Below are positions 48,544 to 57,715 of a stretch of 64,000 nt of DNA, piece after piece. The DNA comes from CAIYQJ01 sp963717255 (lineage in GTDB: Bacteria > Chloroflexota > Limnocylindria > Limnocylindrales > CSP1-4): positions 1-64,000 of the forward strand of contig CAVQVT010000014.1 of the NCBI GenBank assembly GCA_963717255.1. The letters run 5' to 3'. The first letter of the stretch is position 1, and the number at the start of each line of letters is the position of its first letter. Under the pieces are notes generated by a model. The model was not told the DNA's origin. It made no database searches and worked only from the letters and a program-made list of their open reading frames with translations. The position numbers were made by a program, and so were the translations under genes.

Positions 48544-48686
48544 CGGGGTTTGGCTCCGTCCTCGAGGATGCGTCCTGAGGACCGGAGCATGCCACGCGGG
48601 GGGAGGCGGCACCAGCGGGGGACCGCGGCGGTCGCTCGTGCCCGAACGAGCGTGGCGTCGTAGACGTCGCTGCCAGGTCTGGGTCA

Positions 48687-48763
48687 CTGAGCGTTGTAGC
48701 GGCGAACGCAGGCGCTGTCGAGGGCCGCGGCAGGCCCTATGAGTGTCCGGCGGTCGCAGGCTG
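48687..48763. other. Conserved cassette-end region (cassette 3)
   Basis: Aligns with the end region of cassette 1 (43526-43600): ctgagcgttgtagcggcgaa, ggcgctgtcgagggccgc, caggctgcgtgtcgccctga. The remaining non-coding part of cassette 3 (48544-48686) shows nothing recognisable. Confidence 0.5.
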
Positions 48764-48909
48764 CGTGTCGCCCTGAGCACCAACCGAGGAAGTGGAGCGG
48801 CAGACGGGTCTCGAACCCGCGACATTCAGCTTGGAAGGCCGGGACGCCTGAGCGTTGTGGCACCGTGCTCAGGGGCCCGAGCGTAACGTGTCCAGTTATC
48901 GTGTCGTCA
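48764..48909 (-). repeat. tRNA-Gly-derived attachment-like repeat R4
   Basis: Core 48793-48839 with one change. Left arm cgtgtcgccctgagcac, right arm accgtgctcaggggcccgag and gtgtccagttatcgtgtcgt. Confidence 0.88.
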
Positions 48910-48975
48910 CGGGGGCGGTCCAGTGGCTCGCGGGCATCCCCTCGCCTGACCGCGATCCGGGCGTCGCGGGGCGTC

Positions 48976-48981
48976 TATAGT
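48976..48981 (+). promoter_or_regulatory. Possible -10 element before the arylsulfatase
   Basis: tatagt stands out in GC-rich sequence 110 bp before the sulfatase ATG. No convincing -35 at the right distance. Confidence 0.3.
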
Positions 48982-49091
48982 CGGGGGACGCACCCCGTTC
49001 GGCAGGTGTCGGTCGCGAAGCGGGTTGCCTGACTGTGCTACCTACCGGTCGCTGCCCACGCTCGCCCGTTGCACGCGCCAAGGAGGACCCG

Positions 49092-51443
49092 ATGCCGATC
49101 GTCGAATACCCCGCGGGAGCACCCTTCCCCGGCGTGATCGGTCGAACCGCCGACGAGTCGAGCCCGGCCTGGCCGGCGCCGACGCGGGCGCAGAAGGGCA
49201 CCCCGAACGTCCTGTTCGTCGTACTCGACGACACCGGGTTCGGACAGCTCGGCTGCTACGGCAGCCCGATCGAGACGCCGAACTTCGACGCACTCGCGGC
49301 GGACGGCCTGCGCTTCAACAACATGCACACGACGGCGCTGTGCTCGCCGAGTCGCGCCTGCATCGTCACCGGGCGCAACCACCACAGCAACGGCATGGCG
49401 TGCATCACCGAGTTCGCCACCGGCTACCCGGGCTACAACGGGATCATGCCGTTCGAGAATGGGATGCTCTCAGAGATGCTGCTTGAGCACGGCTACGGCA
49501 CGTACATGGTCGGCAAGTGGCACCTCACCCCGAGCGTCTACGAGACGGCCGCCGGGCCGTACGACCGCTGGCCGCTGGGGCGCGGCTTCCAGCGGTTCTA
49601 CGGGTTCCTCGGCGGCGACACGAGCCAGTGGTACCCGGAGCTCGTGTACGACAACCACCCGGTCGAGCCGCCCAGGACGCCCGAGGAGGGCTACCACCTG
49701 ACCGAGGACCTGGTCGACAAGTCGATCGAGTTCATCACCGACCTCCGCCAGATCGACCCCGACAAGCCGTTCTACCTGCACCTGTGCTTCGGCGCGACCC
49801 ACGCCCCGCACCACGTGCCCAAGGAGTGGGCCGACAAGTACGCTGGCCAGTTCGACGACGGCTGGGACGCCTACCGCGAGCGCGTGTTCGCCCGCCAGAA
49901 GGAGCTGGGCATCCTACCGGCCGACGCGGAGCTCTCGCGCCACGACCCGGACGTGCCGGAGTGGGATTCACTGTCCCCGGAGGCCCGCCGGCTCTCCGCC
50001 CGGATGATGGAGGTGTTCGCCGGCTTCCTCAGCCACACCGACCACCACCTCGGCCGGCTGCTCGACTACCTGCGCGAGCAGGGCGTCCTCGACAACACCA
50101 TCGTCATGGTCATCAGCGACAACGGCGCCAGCGCCGAGGGCGGCCCGGGCGGGACGACGAACGAGGCCCAGTTCTTCAACAACGCCCAGGAGACGCTCGA
50201 GGAGAGCCTGGCCGTCATCGACCAGATCGGCGGCCCCGAGCACTTCAACCACTACCCCTGGGGCTGGACGTTCGCGGGCAACACGCCGTTCCGGCGCTGG
50301 AAGCGCGAGACGTACCGCGGCGGCTCGACCGACCCGTTCATCGTGTCCTGGCCCAAGGGCGTCATGGCGCGCGGCGAGGTTCGCACCCAGTACGCCCACA
50401 TCATCGACATGGTGCCGACGGTCCTCGACCTCCTCGGCATCGAGCCTCCGAGAGCGATCCGCGGGGTCACCCAGGCGCCGATCGAGGGCGTGAGCTTCGC
50501 CCACGCGCTCGACGATCCCTCAGCGCCCAGCCGCCACCACGTCCAGTACTTCGAGATGCTCGGCCACCGCGCCATCTACAAGGATGGCTGGCGAGCGGTC
50601 TGCCCGTGGCCAGGCCCCTCGTTCGCCGAGGCCGGCACGGGCTTCGGCAACCCGATCTCGGCCGAGACGCTCACGAAGCTCGACGCCACCGGCTGGGAGC
50701 TCTACCACATCGACGAGGACCCGGCCGAGAACCACAATCTGGCGGCAGACAACCGCGAGAAGCTGATCGAGTTGATCGGCACCTGGTACGTCGAGGCCGG
50801 CAAGTACGAGGTGATGCCGGTCGACGGCTCGGGTCTCGCCCGGATGATCGTCGAGAAGCCGCTCGTCGCGGTCCCTCGCAACCAGTACACGTACGTGCCC
50901 GGGACCCAGTCGATCCCGAACTTCGCCGCGCCGCGCCTGCATAACCGTCCGCACAGCATCACCGCGACCGTGGTCATCCCGGAGGGCGGCGCCGAGGGCG
51001 TCCTGTTCTGTCAGGGGACGGCGGCCGGCGGCTACTCCCTGTACGTCAAGGGCGGTCGGCTGCACTACGTCCACAACTACGTCGCCCGGCAGCGGTTCAC
51101 GGTCTCGTCACCCGACGCGCTCCCGTCCGGCCGGCATGAGCTGCGCTTCGAGTTCGAACCCACCGGCCAGCCCGACATGGCGCACGGCCACGGTGCCCCC
51201 GGCCGGCTCCAGCTCTACGTCGATGGGGCGCTGGTCGCGAGCGCCGACGTCCCGTACACCACGCCGTTCATGTTCAACCCGGGCGGCGTCAGCTGCGGCC
51301 ACAACCCGGGGTCCCCGGTGACCCCGGAGTACACGAGTCCGTTCAAGTTCACCGGGGGCCTCGAGAAGGTCGTGGTGGACGTCAGCGGCGAGCTGATCGT
51401 GGATCCCGAGGCTGAGCTCAGGATGCACATGGCGCGCCAGTAG
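49092..51443 (+). CDS. Arylsulfatase (cargo of cassette 4)
   Basis: 783 residues from ATG 49092, with AGGAGGA 5-11 bp upstream. Alkaline-phosphatase-fold sulfatase: metal ligands in VLFVVLDDTGFGQLGCYGS, the formylglycine motif CSPSRACIVTGR (Cys at about residue 92, CxPSR type), YMVGKWHL, and VISDNGAS. A C-terminal region (about 600-783) looks like a beta-sandwich. Activity needs a formylglycine-generating enzyme, not in the window. No signal peptide is apparent. Resembles the large AtsA-type arylsulfatases of soil bacteria. Confidence 0.93.
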   Translation: MPIVEYPAGAPFPGVIGRTADESSPAWPAPTRAQKGTPNVLFVVLDDTGFGQLGCYGSPIETPNFDALAADGLRFNNMHTTALCSPSRACIVTGRNHHSNGMACITEFATGYPGYNGIMPFENGMLSEMLLEHGYGTYMVGKWHLTPSVYETAAGPYDRWPLGRGFQRFYGFLGGDTSQWYPELVYDNHPVEPPRTPEEGYHLTEDLVDKSIEFITDLRQIDPDKPFYLHLCFGATHAPHHVPKEWADKYAGQFDDGWDAYRERVFARQKELGILPADAELSRHDPDVPEWDSLSPEARRLSARMMEVFAGFLSHTDHHLGRLLDYLREQGVLDNTIVMVISDNGASAEGGPGGTTNEAQFFNNAQETLEESLAVIDQIGGPEHFNHYPWGWTFAGNTPFRRWKRETYRGGSTDPFIVSWPKGVMARGEVRTQYAHIIDMVPTVLDLLGIEPPRAIRGVTQAPIEGVSFAHALDDPSAPSRHHVQYFEMLGHRAIYKDGWRAVCPWPGPSFAEAGTGFGNPISAETLTKLDATGWELYHIDEDPAENHNLAADNREKLIELIGTWYVEAGKYEVMPVDGSGLARMIVEKPLVAVPRNQYTYVPGTQSIPNFAAPRLHNRPHSITATVVIPEGGAEGVLFCQGTAAGGYSLYVKGGRLHYVHNYVARQRFTVSSPDALPSGRHELRFEFEPTGQPDMAHGHGAPGRLQLYVDGALVASADVPYTTPFMFNPGGVSCGHNPGSPVTPEYTSPFKFTGGLEKVVVDVSGELIVDPEAELRMHMARQ

Positions 51444-51531
51444 GCGGCCGGACGTTCCCACCCACCCGGGGAGTCATGACAAGGAGGGTCAACTTCCTGG
51501 ACCCGTGACCTCCAGGACTCTGGGTGCCGGG

Positions 51532-51679
51532 CGTGTCGTGCTGAGCACGAAACCGAGGGCTGGAGCGGGAGACGGGTCTCGAACCCGCGACATTCAGCTT
51601 GGAAGGCCTCGGCGACTATGCGTCACAGCATCGTGCTCAGGAGCCCGAGCTTAGGCGTGTCCAGTTATCGTGTCGTCGT
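51532..51679 (-). repeat. tRNA-Gly-derived attachment-like repeat R5
   Basis: Core 51561-51607 identical to the tRNA 3' end. Inverted arms CTGAGCACGA (51541-51550) and TCGTGCTCAG (51631-51640). The gap 51444-51908 otherwise holds no gene. Confidence 0.9.
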
Positions 51680-51908
51680 GGGGGGCGTGTGAGCCCTGGT
51701 CGCGGTCGATCGCGATGACCATGGTCGCCGAGGCGCTACCGCCCCACCGGCCCGCCTGACGGCTCGCGGCTCGACCTTCATGCCGAACGCCTCTGGCGGG
51801 CCCGGGCACGCCCTGCTGGAGTGATCTCAGGCGACTGGGCCGCCACCAGCGGTCCGTTCCAACCCTGCCATCGGTGGCTCGGCCCCCCGGCACAAGCGGC
51901 GGCAGATC

Positions 51909-52595
51909 GTGAACGCGAAGCCAAGTGTCGCGTCCCTCCTCCTCGGGTTCGTCCTCGCAGCGTGCGCGAGCACTTCCACGACCCAGGCGCCGGCGGCCGC
52001 GCTCGCCACCTCGATGGCCACGCCCACCGCCTCGCCCGAGCTGACCGAACCCCCGACACCAACGCCGAAACCCACAACCACGGCGACTCCGGTTGTCGGG
52101 CCGACAGCGACACCGAATCCGACGCCAACGCCGAAACCCGTGGCGGGCTGGCCCTCCGTCAGCCGGGCGGGGATCACCATGGCCGGCGCCGTCGAAGACT
52201 CCGCTGGGACGGACGGTCGCCTCCGACTCTCGATCACCGTGGCCGGGCTTGCGCCGGGCGAAGTCGTCTCACTCAGTGCCGCGGGGAGGTACGACATCCT
52301 CGAATGGATCTGCGGGACCGCGCCCGAGCCGTGCGGCGACCTCGGGTGTGGGCCCGGCACCTACCGCGAGACGGAGGGGACAGCCACGGCCGCCGCTCAG
52401 GCGGTCGCCGGTACCGACGGCACGGTCGCCGCCCGGGTCTCGCTCGTCGCCGCACCCCCTGCCGAGTCCTGCCCCACGGACACCAGTTCGCCGTGGGTGG
52501 CGAAGCACGAACGATGGGAGAAGGTGAGCATCGCGGACTCCGCCCATGGCCTCCTCCTGACCCCAGAGACGATCGAGCGGGGCTTCACCTACTGA
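51909..52595 (+). CDS. Lipoprotein of unknown function, copy 1 (cargo of cassette 5)
   Basis: 228 residues from GTG 51909. Signal peptide with lipobox VLAAC, a long Thr/Pro linker (PTPTPKPTTTATPVVG), then a globular domain of about 150 residues with four Cys (WICGTAPEPCGDLGCG, ESCPTD), probably disulfide-bonded outside the cell, and a C-terminal ERGFTY. I recognise no family. The linker type is common in cell-surface proteins of Chloroflexota. Confidence 0.75.
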   Translation: MNAKPSVASLLLGFVLAACASTSTTQAPAAALATSMATPTASPELTEPPTPTPKPTTTATPVVGPTATPNPTPTPKPVAGWPSVSRAGITMAGAVEDSAGTDGRLRLSITVAGLAPGEVVSLSAAGRYDILEWICGTAPEPCGDLGCGPGTYRETEGTATAAAQAVAGTDGTVAARVSLVAAPPAESCPTDTSSPWVAKHERWEKVSIADSAHGLLLTPETIERGFTY

Positions 52596-52765
52596 CGCGG
52601 CCTCGCACCGGGCGTGGCACCGCGGCGTGGCACCGGGGAGCGGGACGGGACGGGCACTGGGCCATCCGGGCGTTCGTCGCGAACGCATCTGTCCCGTCCG
52701 CCAGCGCTACAGCACTCAATTCGGCCGCATCACCCGCTCGTCGAGATAGCCGGCCGTCCGGCTAC

Positions 52766-52910
52766 CGTGTCGTCCTGAGCACGAAACCGGGCTCTGGAGC
52801 GGGAAACGGTCTCGAACCCGCGACATTCAGCTTGGAAGGCCTCGGCGACTATGCGTCACAGCATCGTGCTCAGGAGCCCGAGCTTAGCGTGTCCAGTTAT
52901 CGTGTCGTCG
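52766..52910 (-). repeat. tRNA-Gly-derived attachment-like repeat R6
   Basis: Core 52795-52840, 46 bp because one G is missing, plus a G-to-A change. Arms as in R7. The flanking gap 52596-53138 holds only this repeat and cassette spacer sequence. Confidence 0.88.
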
Positions 52911-53138
52911 TGGGGGGCGTGTGGAGCCCTGGTCGCGGTCGATCGCGATGACCATGGTCGCCGAGGCGCTACCGCCCCACCGGCCCGCCTGACGGCTCGC
53001 GGCTCGACCTTCATGCCGAACGCCTCTGGCGGGCCCGGGCACGCCTGCTGGAGTGATCTCAGGCGACCGGGCCGCCACCAGCGGTCCGTTCAACCCTCCA
53101 TCGGTGGCTCGGCCCCCCGGCACAAGCGGCGGCAGATC

Positions 53139-53826
53139 GTGAACGCGAAGCCAAGTGTCGCGTCCCTCCTCCTCGGGTTCGTCCTCGCAGCGTGCGCGAG
53201 CACTTCCACGACCCAGGCGCCGGCGGCCGCGCTCGCCACCTCGATGGCCACGCCCACCGCCTCGCCCGAGCTGACCGAACCCCCGACACCAACGCCGAAA
53301 CCCACAACCACGGCGACTCCGGTTATCGGGCCGACGGCGACACCGAATCCGACGCCAACGCCGAAACCCGTGGCGGGCTGGCCCTCCGTCAGCCGGGCGG
53401 GGATCACCATGGCCGGCGCCGTCGAAGACTCCGCTGGGACGGACGGTCGCCTCCGACTCTCGATCACCGTGGCCGGGCTTGCGCGGGCGAAGTCGATCTC
53501 ACTCAGTGCCGCGGGGAGGTACGACATCCTCGAATGGATCTGCGGGACCGCGCCGAGCCGTGCGGCGACCTCGGGTGTGTGGCCAGGCACCTACCGCGAG
53601 ACGGAGGGGACAGCCACGGCGGCCGCTCAGGCGGTCGCCGGTACCGACGGCACGGTCGCCGCCCGGGTCTCGCTCGTCGCCGCACCCCCTGCCGAGTCCT
53701 GCCCCACGGACCCCAGTTCGCCGTGGGTGGCGAAGCACGAACGATGGGAGAAGGTGGAGCATCGCGGACTCCGCCCATGGCCTCCTCCTGACCCCAGAGA
53801 CGATCGAGCGGGGCTTCACCTACTGA
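53139..53826 (+). pseudogene. Lipoprotein of unknown function, copy 2, frameshifted (cassette 6)
   Basis: Same gene as copies 1 and 3, GTG at 53139, but single-base changes at about 53486, 53553, 53580 and 53755 shift the frame inside the Cys-rich domain and lose the ERGFTY end. All are gains or losses in C/G runs, so either this copy has decayed or the consensus is wrong here, which is easy in near-identical tandem copies. Confidence 0.7.
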
Positions 53827-53996
53827 CGCGGCCTCGCACCGGGCGTGGCACCGCGGCGTGGCACCGGGGAGCGGGACGGGACGGGCACTGGGCTATCCGG
53901 GCGTTCGTCGCGAACGCATCTGTCCCGTCCGCCAGCGCTACAGCACTCGATTCGGCCGCATCACCCGCTCGTCGAGATAGCCGGCCGTCCGGCTAC

Positions 53997-54144
53997 CGTG
54001 TCGTCCTGAGCACGAAACCGGGCTCTGGAGCGGGAGACGGGTCTCGAACCCGCGACATTCAGCTTGGAAGGCCTGGGACGACTGATGCGTCACAGCATCG
54101 TGCTCAGGAGCCCGAGCTTAGCGTGTCCAGTTATCGTGTCGTCG
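53997..54144 (-). repeat. tRNA-Gly-derived attachment-like repeat R7
   Basis: Core 54026-54072 identical to the tRNA 3' end. The clearest inverted arms: TCCTGAGCACGA (54004-54015) and TCGTGCTCAGGA (54098-54109), a perfect 12-bp inverted repeat around the core. The gap 53827-54374 holds nothing else recognisable. Confidence 0.9.
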
Positions 54145-54374
54145 TGGGGGGCGTGTGAGCCCTGGTCGCGGTCGATCGCGATGACCATGGTCGCCGAGGC
54201 GCTACCGCCCCACCGGCCCGCCTGATGGCTCGCGGCTCGACCTTCATGCCGAACGCCTCTGGCGGGCCCGGGCACGCCCTGCTGGAGTGATCTCAGGCGA
54301 CCGGGCCGCCACCAGCGGTCCGTTCCAACCCTCCCATCGGTGGCTCGGCCCCCCGGCACAAGCGGCGGCAGATC

Positions 54375-55061
54375 GTGAACGCGAAGCCAAGTGTCGCGTC
54401 CCTCCTCCTCGGGTTCGTCCTCGCAGCGTGCGCGAGCACTTCCACGACCCAGGCGCCGGCGGCCGCGCTCGCCACCTCGATGGCCACGCCCACCGCCTCG
54501 CCCGAGCTGACCGAACCCCCGACACCAACGCCGAAACCCACAACCACGGCGACTCCGGTTGTCGGGCCGACGGCGACACCGAATCCGACGCCAACGCCGA
54601 AACCCGTGGCGGGCTGGCCCTCCGTCAGCCGGGCGGGGATCACCATGGCCGGCGCCGTCGAAGACTCCGCTGGGACGGACGGTCGCCTCCGACTCTCGAT
54701 CACCGTGGCCGGGCTTGCGCCGGGCGAAGTCGTCTCACTCAGTGCCGCGGGGAGGTACGACATCCTCGAATGGATCTGCGGGACCGCGCCCGAGCCGTGC
54801 GGCGACCTCGGGTGTGGGCCCGGCACCTACCGCGAGACGGAGGGGACAGCCACGGCCGCCGCTCAGGCGGTCGCCGGTACCGACGGCACGGTCGCCGCCC
54901 GGGTCTCGCTCGTCGCCGCACCCCCTGCCGAGTCCTGCCCCACGGACCCCAGTTCGCCGTGGGTGGCGAAGCACGAACGATGGGAGAAGGTGAGCATCGC
55001 GGACTCCGCCCATGGCCTCCTCCTGACCCCAGAGACGATCGAGCGGGGCTTCACCTACTGA
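54375..55061 (+). CDS. Lipoprotein of unknown function, copy 3 (cargo of cassette 7)
   Basis: 228 residues, identical to copy 1 except for about one residue (Pro for Thr in SCPTDPSSPW). Lipobox VLAAC, Thr/Pro linker, Cys-rich domain. Directly beside the intact tRNA-Gly, so it would be the latest unit in the array. Confidence 0.75.
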   Translation: MNAKPSVASLLLGFVLAACASTSTTQAPAAALATSMATPTASPELTEPPTPTPKPTTTATPVVGPTATPNPTPTPKPVAGWPSVSRAGITMAGAVEDSAGTDGRLRLSITVAGLAPGEVVSLSAAGRYDILEWICGTAPEPCGDLGCGPGTYRETEGTATAAAQAVAGTDGTVAARVSLVAAPPAESCPTDPSSPWVAKHERWEKVSIADSAHGLLLTPETIERGFTY

Positions 55062-55232
55062 CGCGGCCTCGCACCGGGCGTGGCACCGCGGCGTGGCACC
55101 GGGGAGCGGGACGGGACGGGCACTGGGCCATCCGGGCGTTCGTCGCGAACGCATCTGTCCCGTCCGCCAGCGCTACAGCACGCGATTCGGCCGCATCACC
55201 CGCTCGTCGAGATAGCCGGCCGTCGCGGCTAC

Positions 55233-55262
55233 CGTGTCGTCCTGAGCACGAAACCGGGGTGC
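55233..55262 (-). other. Left arm sequence abutting the intact tRNA
   Basis: cgtgtcgtcctgagcacg and following bases match the left arm of R5-R7, including TCCTGAGCACGA at 55240-55251, but no right arm follows because the tRNA is intact. This marks the outer boundary of the array. Confidence 0.8.
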
Positions 55263-55338
55263 TGGAGCGGGAGACGGGTCTCGAACCCGCGACATTCAGC
55301 TTGGAAGGCTGACGCTCTACCGACTGAGCTACTCCCGC
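55263..55338 (-). tRNA. tRNA-Gly (anticodon UCC), intact
   Basis: 76 nt including an encoded CCA. Full cloverleaf on the minus strand: acceptor GCGGGAG/CTCCCGC, D arm GCTC/GAGC, anticodon arm TCAGC-CTTCCAA-GCTGA with TCC anticodon, T arm around GTTCGAGAC. Its 3' 47 nt (55263-55309) are the sequence copied in R1-R7, so every integration at this site would restore the gene. Confidence 0.96.
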
Positions 55339-55472
55339 CCGTCGCGAGGCACCGGCGAGGGTACCACGGGGTGGCCGGGGGACGGGTCGACCAACTCGTC
55401 ACCGGTGACCGCACGAGGTGAGGCTGGTGTCGGCTGATACCCTGTCGGTCTCGGGTCCCTGGGAGGACGACC

Positions 55473-57628
55473 ATGGGCGTCGATCGGCGAGCGCACATCC
55501 GGGCGGGACACCACGGGGGCCAGCACGGGCCGGCCTTTCGCGGCGCGCCTGCCGTCGTCGCGCTCGTGGCGGCCGGTGCTCGGCGCCTCCGTCGCCTTCG
55601 CTCCGGGTGCCGTCGGCGCCGTGGGTGTCGCGGCAGGTGCGGCGTCCCCGTCACCCCTCGTCGAGTCGGCCTGGTCGGCCTCCTTCGCCTCCTCCCCCGC
55701 GAAGGGCACGGGGACCGTCCGCGTCCTCGACACCGGCGCGGGGTCGGTCGTGCTCTCCCTCCGCGGGCTGAAGGCGTCGGCGACGTACGCGGTCTCCGTC
55801 CGCCGCGGTGCGTGCCCGGCGCCCGGGAAGGTCGTCGCGTCGGTCGGCACCGCGAAGGCGACGGGCGGCGGCGCCCTGACCGCCACACGCCCGCTGTCCG
55901 TGTCCCAGGCCGCCGCGCTCCGGGCCGCCACTGCGGGCACCGGCCGCGCGTCGCTCACGGTGACGGGCGCCGGACGGACCGCGTGTGCGACCCTCGCGAA
56001 GTCGGCCGCCGTGACCCCGCGGATCTGGTTCGCGCCGCTTCCGCCGATGCCGCAGCGGCCGGGGCGTATGTACGTGGGCTCCACGGACTTCGCCGCCCTC
56101 TTCGCGCCGAACGCGCCGTGGAAGGCGACCGCCGGCCGCACGCACGTGTTCAAGCTGTACGGCGAATGGCTCGGCGGAACGGCGACCGATGCCGAACTGC
56201 GGCGCGTCGTCGCCGCACTGGAGGCACGACAGATCGAGATCGCGATCGAAGCGGGCCCCCTGATCGCCGGCACCTGCGGCGAGGGCGTCGAGGGGTTCGC
56301 CGGTGGATCGGCCGAAGCCCTCCGACTGATCCGGCGCATCGAGGCCGCCGGGGGACGGGTGCGGTACGTCGCGATGGACGAGCCGTACTTCTTCGCGAGC
56401 CTGTACGACGGTCCGAACGCCTGCCGCTGGTCGGTCGAGCAGGTCGCCACCGAAGTGGCCCGCTTCGTGCGGGAGGTCCGTGCCGCGCGCCCCTCGGTCG
56501 TGGTCGGCGACATCGAGCCGCTCGCGGGAGCGGCGACGGCCCAGCGGTACGAGGAGTGGATGGCCGCGTTCCGCGCGGCCACGGGCACGCCGCTCCCGTT
56601 CTTCCACCTCGACCTCGACTGGGGGCGGACGGGCTGGCCGGCCGAGACGCTGCGCCTGCAAGAGTCCGCGCGAGCGCACGGGACACGCTTCGGGATCATC
56701 TACAACGGGACCGCCGAGCCGACCGACGCGGCCTGGCTCGGTGCCGCCTGGGATCACGTGGCGACGCACGAGCTCGACGGCGACGGCCCCCCGGACGACG
56801 CGGTCTTCCAGTCGTGGACGGACAAGCCCGACCTCGTCCTGCCGGAGTCGGGCGAGAACACGTTCACCGGGCTCATCGCGCGATACACGCGGGCGCGGAC
56901 CGCGATCGACGTGTCGGCCGCGAAGGGCGCGGAGGGCCCGCGGGCGATGGGGCGGCTCCGGACGCTCGGCGGGTCGCCGGTCGCGGGCGGCCGCGTCGCC
57001 GTGTCCGCCACGCCGCTCGACGGCGCGTACCAGGTGCTCGAGGTGACCGGGACCGTGCCGGCGGGTGCGACGCACGCGGTGGTCGGGATCCGCGTGAACC
57101 AGGAGGGTGCCGGTCCGGGCGACGCCGACCTGACGGTCTACGAGGTGGGGTACGCTGAGGGCGCGGGCGGGCCGAACCTCGTGTCCGACCCGACGTTCGC
57201 GCAGGGGCTCGACCGATGGGGCCGGTGGGGCGACGGGAGCCTCGACGACGCCCGAGAGCGACCGCGGGTCTGGCCGGATGCTCCGGATCGTGGCGCCGGC
57301 GGCACGTTCCCTCGGCATCAACTCGGCCGAGTTCGTCGTTACACCCGGCGCGGCATACCGTGCGTGGATCGCGGTGCGCGTCCCGGCGGCCTCCGCGGAC
57401 GCCGCCTACGTCGCGCCGATCTTCCTCGCGGTGGACGAGCTGCGCCGCGACATCCGGGCGATCGCGCCCGCGCCGGTCCCGCTCGGGACCGTGACGACGG
57501 ACGCGTCCGGCGGGTTCACGCAGAGCCTCGGCGGGCTCGAGGCCGGCCTCTACCGCGTGACGGCCGAGTGGCCCGGCGACGCGATGCGGTGGCCCGCGCG
57601 GGCGCGGGCGGAGGTGCGCCTCCCCTGA
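55473..57628 (+). CDS. Secreted glycosidase-like TIM-barrel protein with C-terminal carbohydrate-binding-like domain (two frameshifts)
   Basis: ATG 55473 follows GGGAGGACG. A hydrophobic signal region spans a one-base shift near 55575 (PAVVALVAA then VLGASVAFAPGAVGAVGVAA). After an N-terminal beta domain comes a probable (beta/alpha)8 barrel (about 56080-56880) with VAMDEPYFFASLY, HLDLDWGRTGWP and GIIYNGTAEPTD. Acidic residues at strand ends suggest a hydrolase, but I cannot name a family. A second shift near 57255 leads into a jelly-roll-like end (LGINSAEFVVTPGAAYRAWI). Export to the surface is predicted. Confidence 0.65.
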
Positions 57629-57715
57629 CAGGCGCGTGTTTGCGGCGGGCCCCCGTGGCGTGCGACGCTCTTGCGGACCGGGCCCGGCGCCGTCGGCCGG
57701 CAGCGCGAAGGAGCG

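Larger units (their letters stand above)
51561..55262. repeat. Three tandem copies of a 1.23-kb cassette
   Basis: Units 51561-52794, 52795-54025 and 54026-55262 are nearly identical along their whole length, including repeat, spacer, lipoprotein gene and tail. The middle copy differs mainly by single-base losses in C or G runs and a few substitutions. They end at the intact tRNA. Confidence 0.92.
39720..55338 (-). mobile_element. Array of seven gene cassettes separated by tRNA-Gly 3'-end copies
   Basis: From the intact tRNA-Gly at 55263-55338 leftwards, seven direct copies of its 3' 47 nt start at 54026, 52795, 51561, 48793, 47411, 43631 and 39720. Unit sizes from left are 3911, 3780, 1382, 2768, 1234, 1231 and 1237 bp. 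Each unit carries one gene or one operon, in either orientation. Shared left and right arms flank every core. Copies nearest the tRNA are nearly identical and the farthest are most diverged, as expected if new units enter at the tRNA. No integrase or transposase gene is inside. Confidence 0.8.

Noticed and set aside
39720..55338. CRISPR array
   Set aside because: Spacing is 1.2-3.9 kb with genes between, repeats derive from a tRNA, and no cas genes are present.
39720..55338. Classical integron
   Set aside because: No integrase gene and no attC with GTTRRRY boxes seen; the repeated site is a tRNA 3' end and genes face both ways.
39720..55338. Cluster of several tRNA-Gly genes
   Set aside because: Only the copy at 55263-55338 has the acceptor 5' strand, D arm and full anticodon stem; the others stop at the anticodon region.
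51500..55421. Open frames encoding ERETGLEPATFSLEG, WSGRRVSNPRHSAWK or MSRVRDPSPAP
   Set aside because: These are translations of the tRNA-Gly 3' end and its copies, a well-known source of false proteins in databases.
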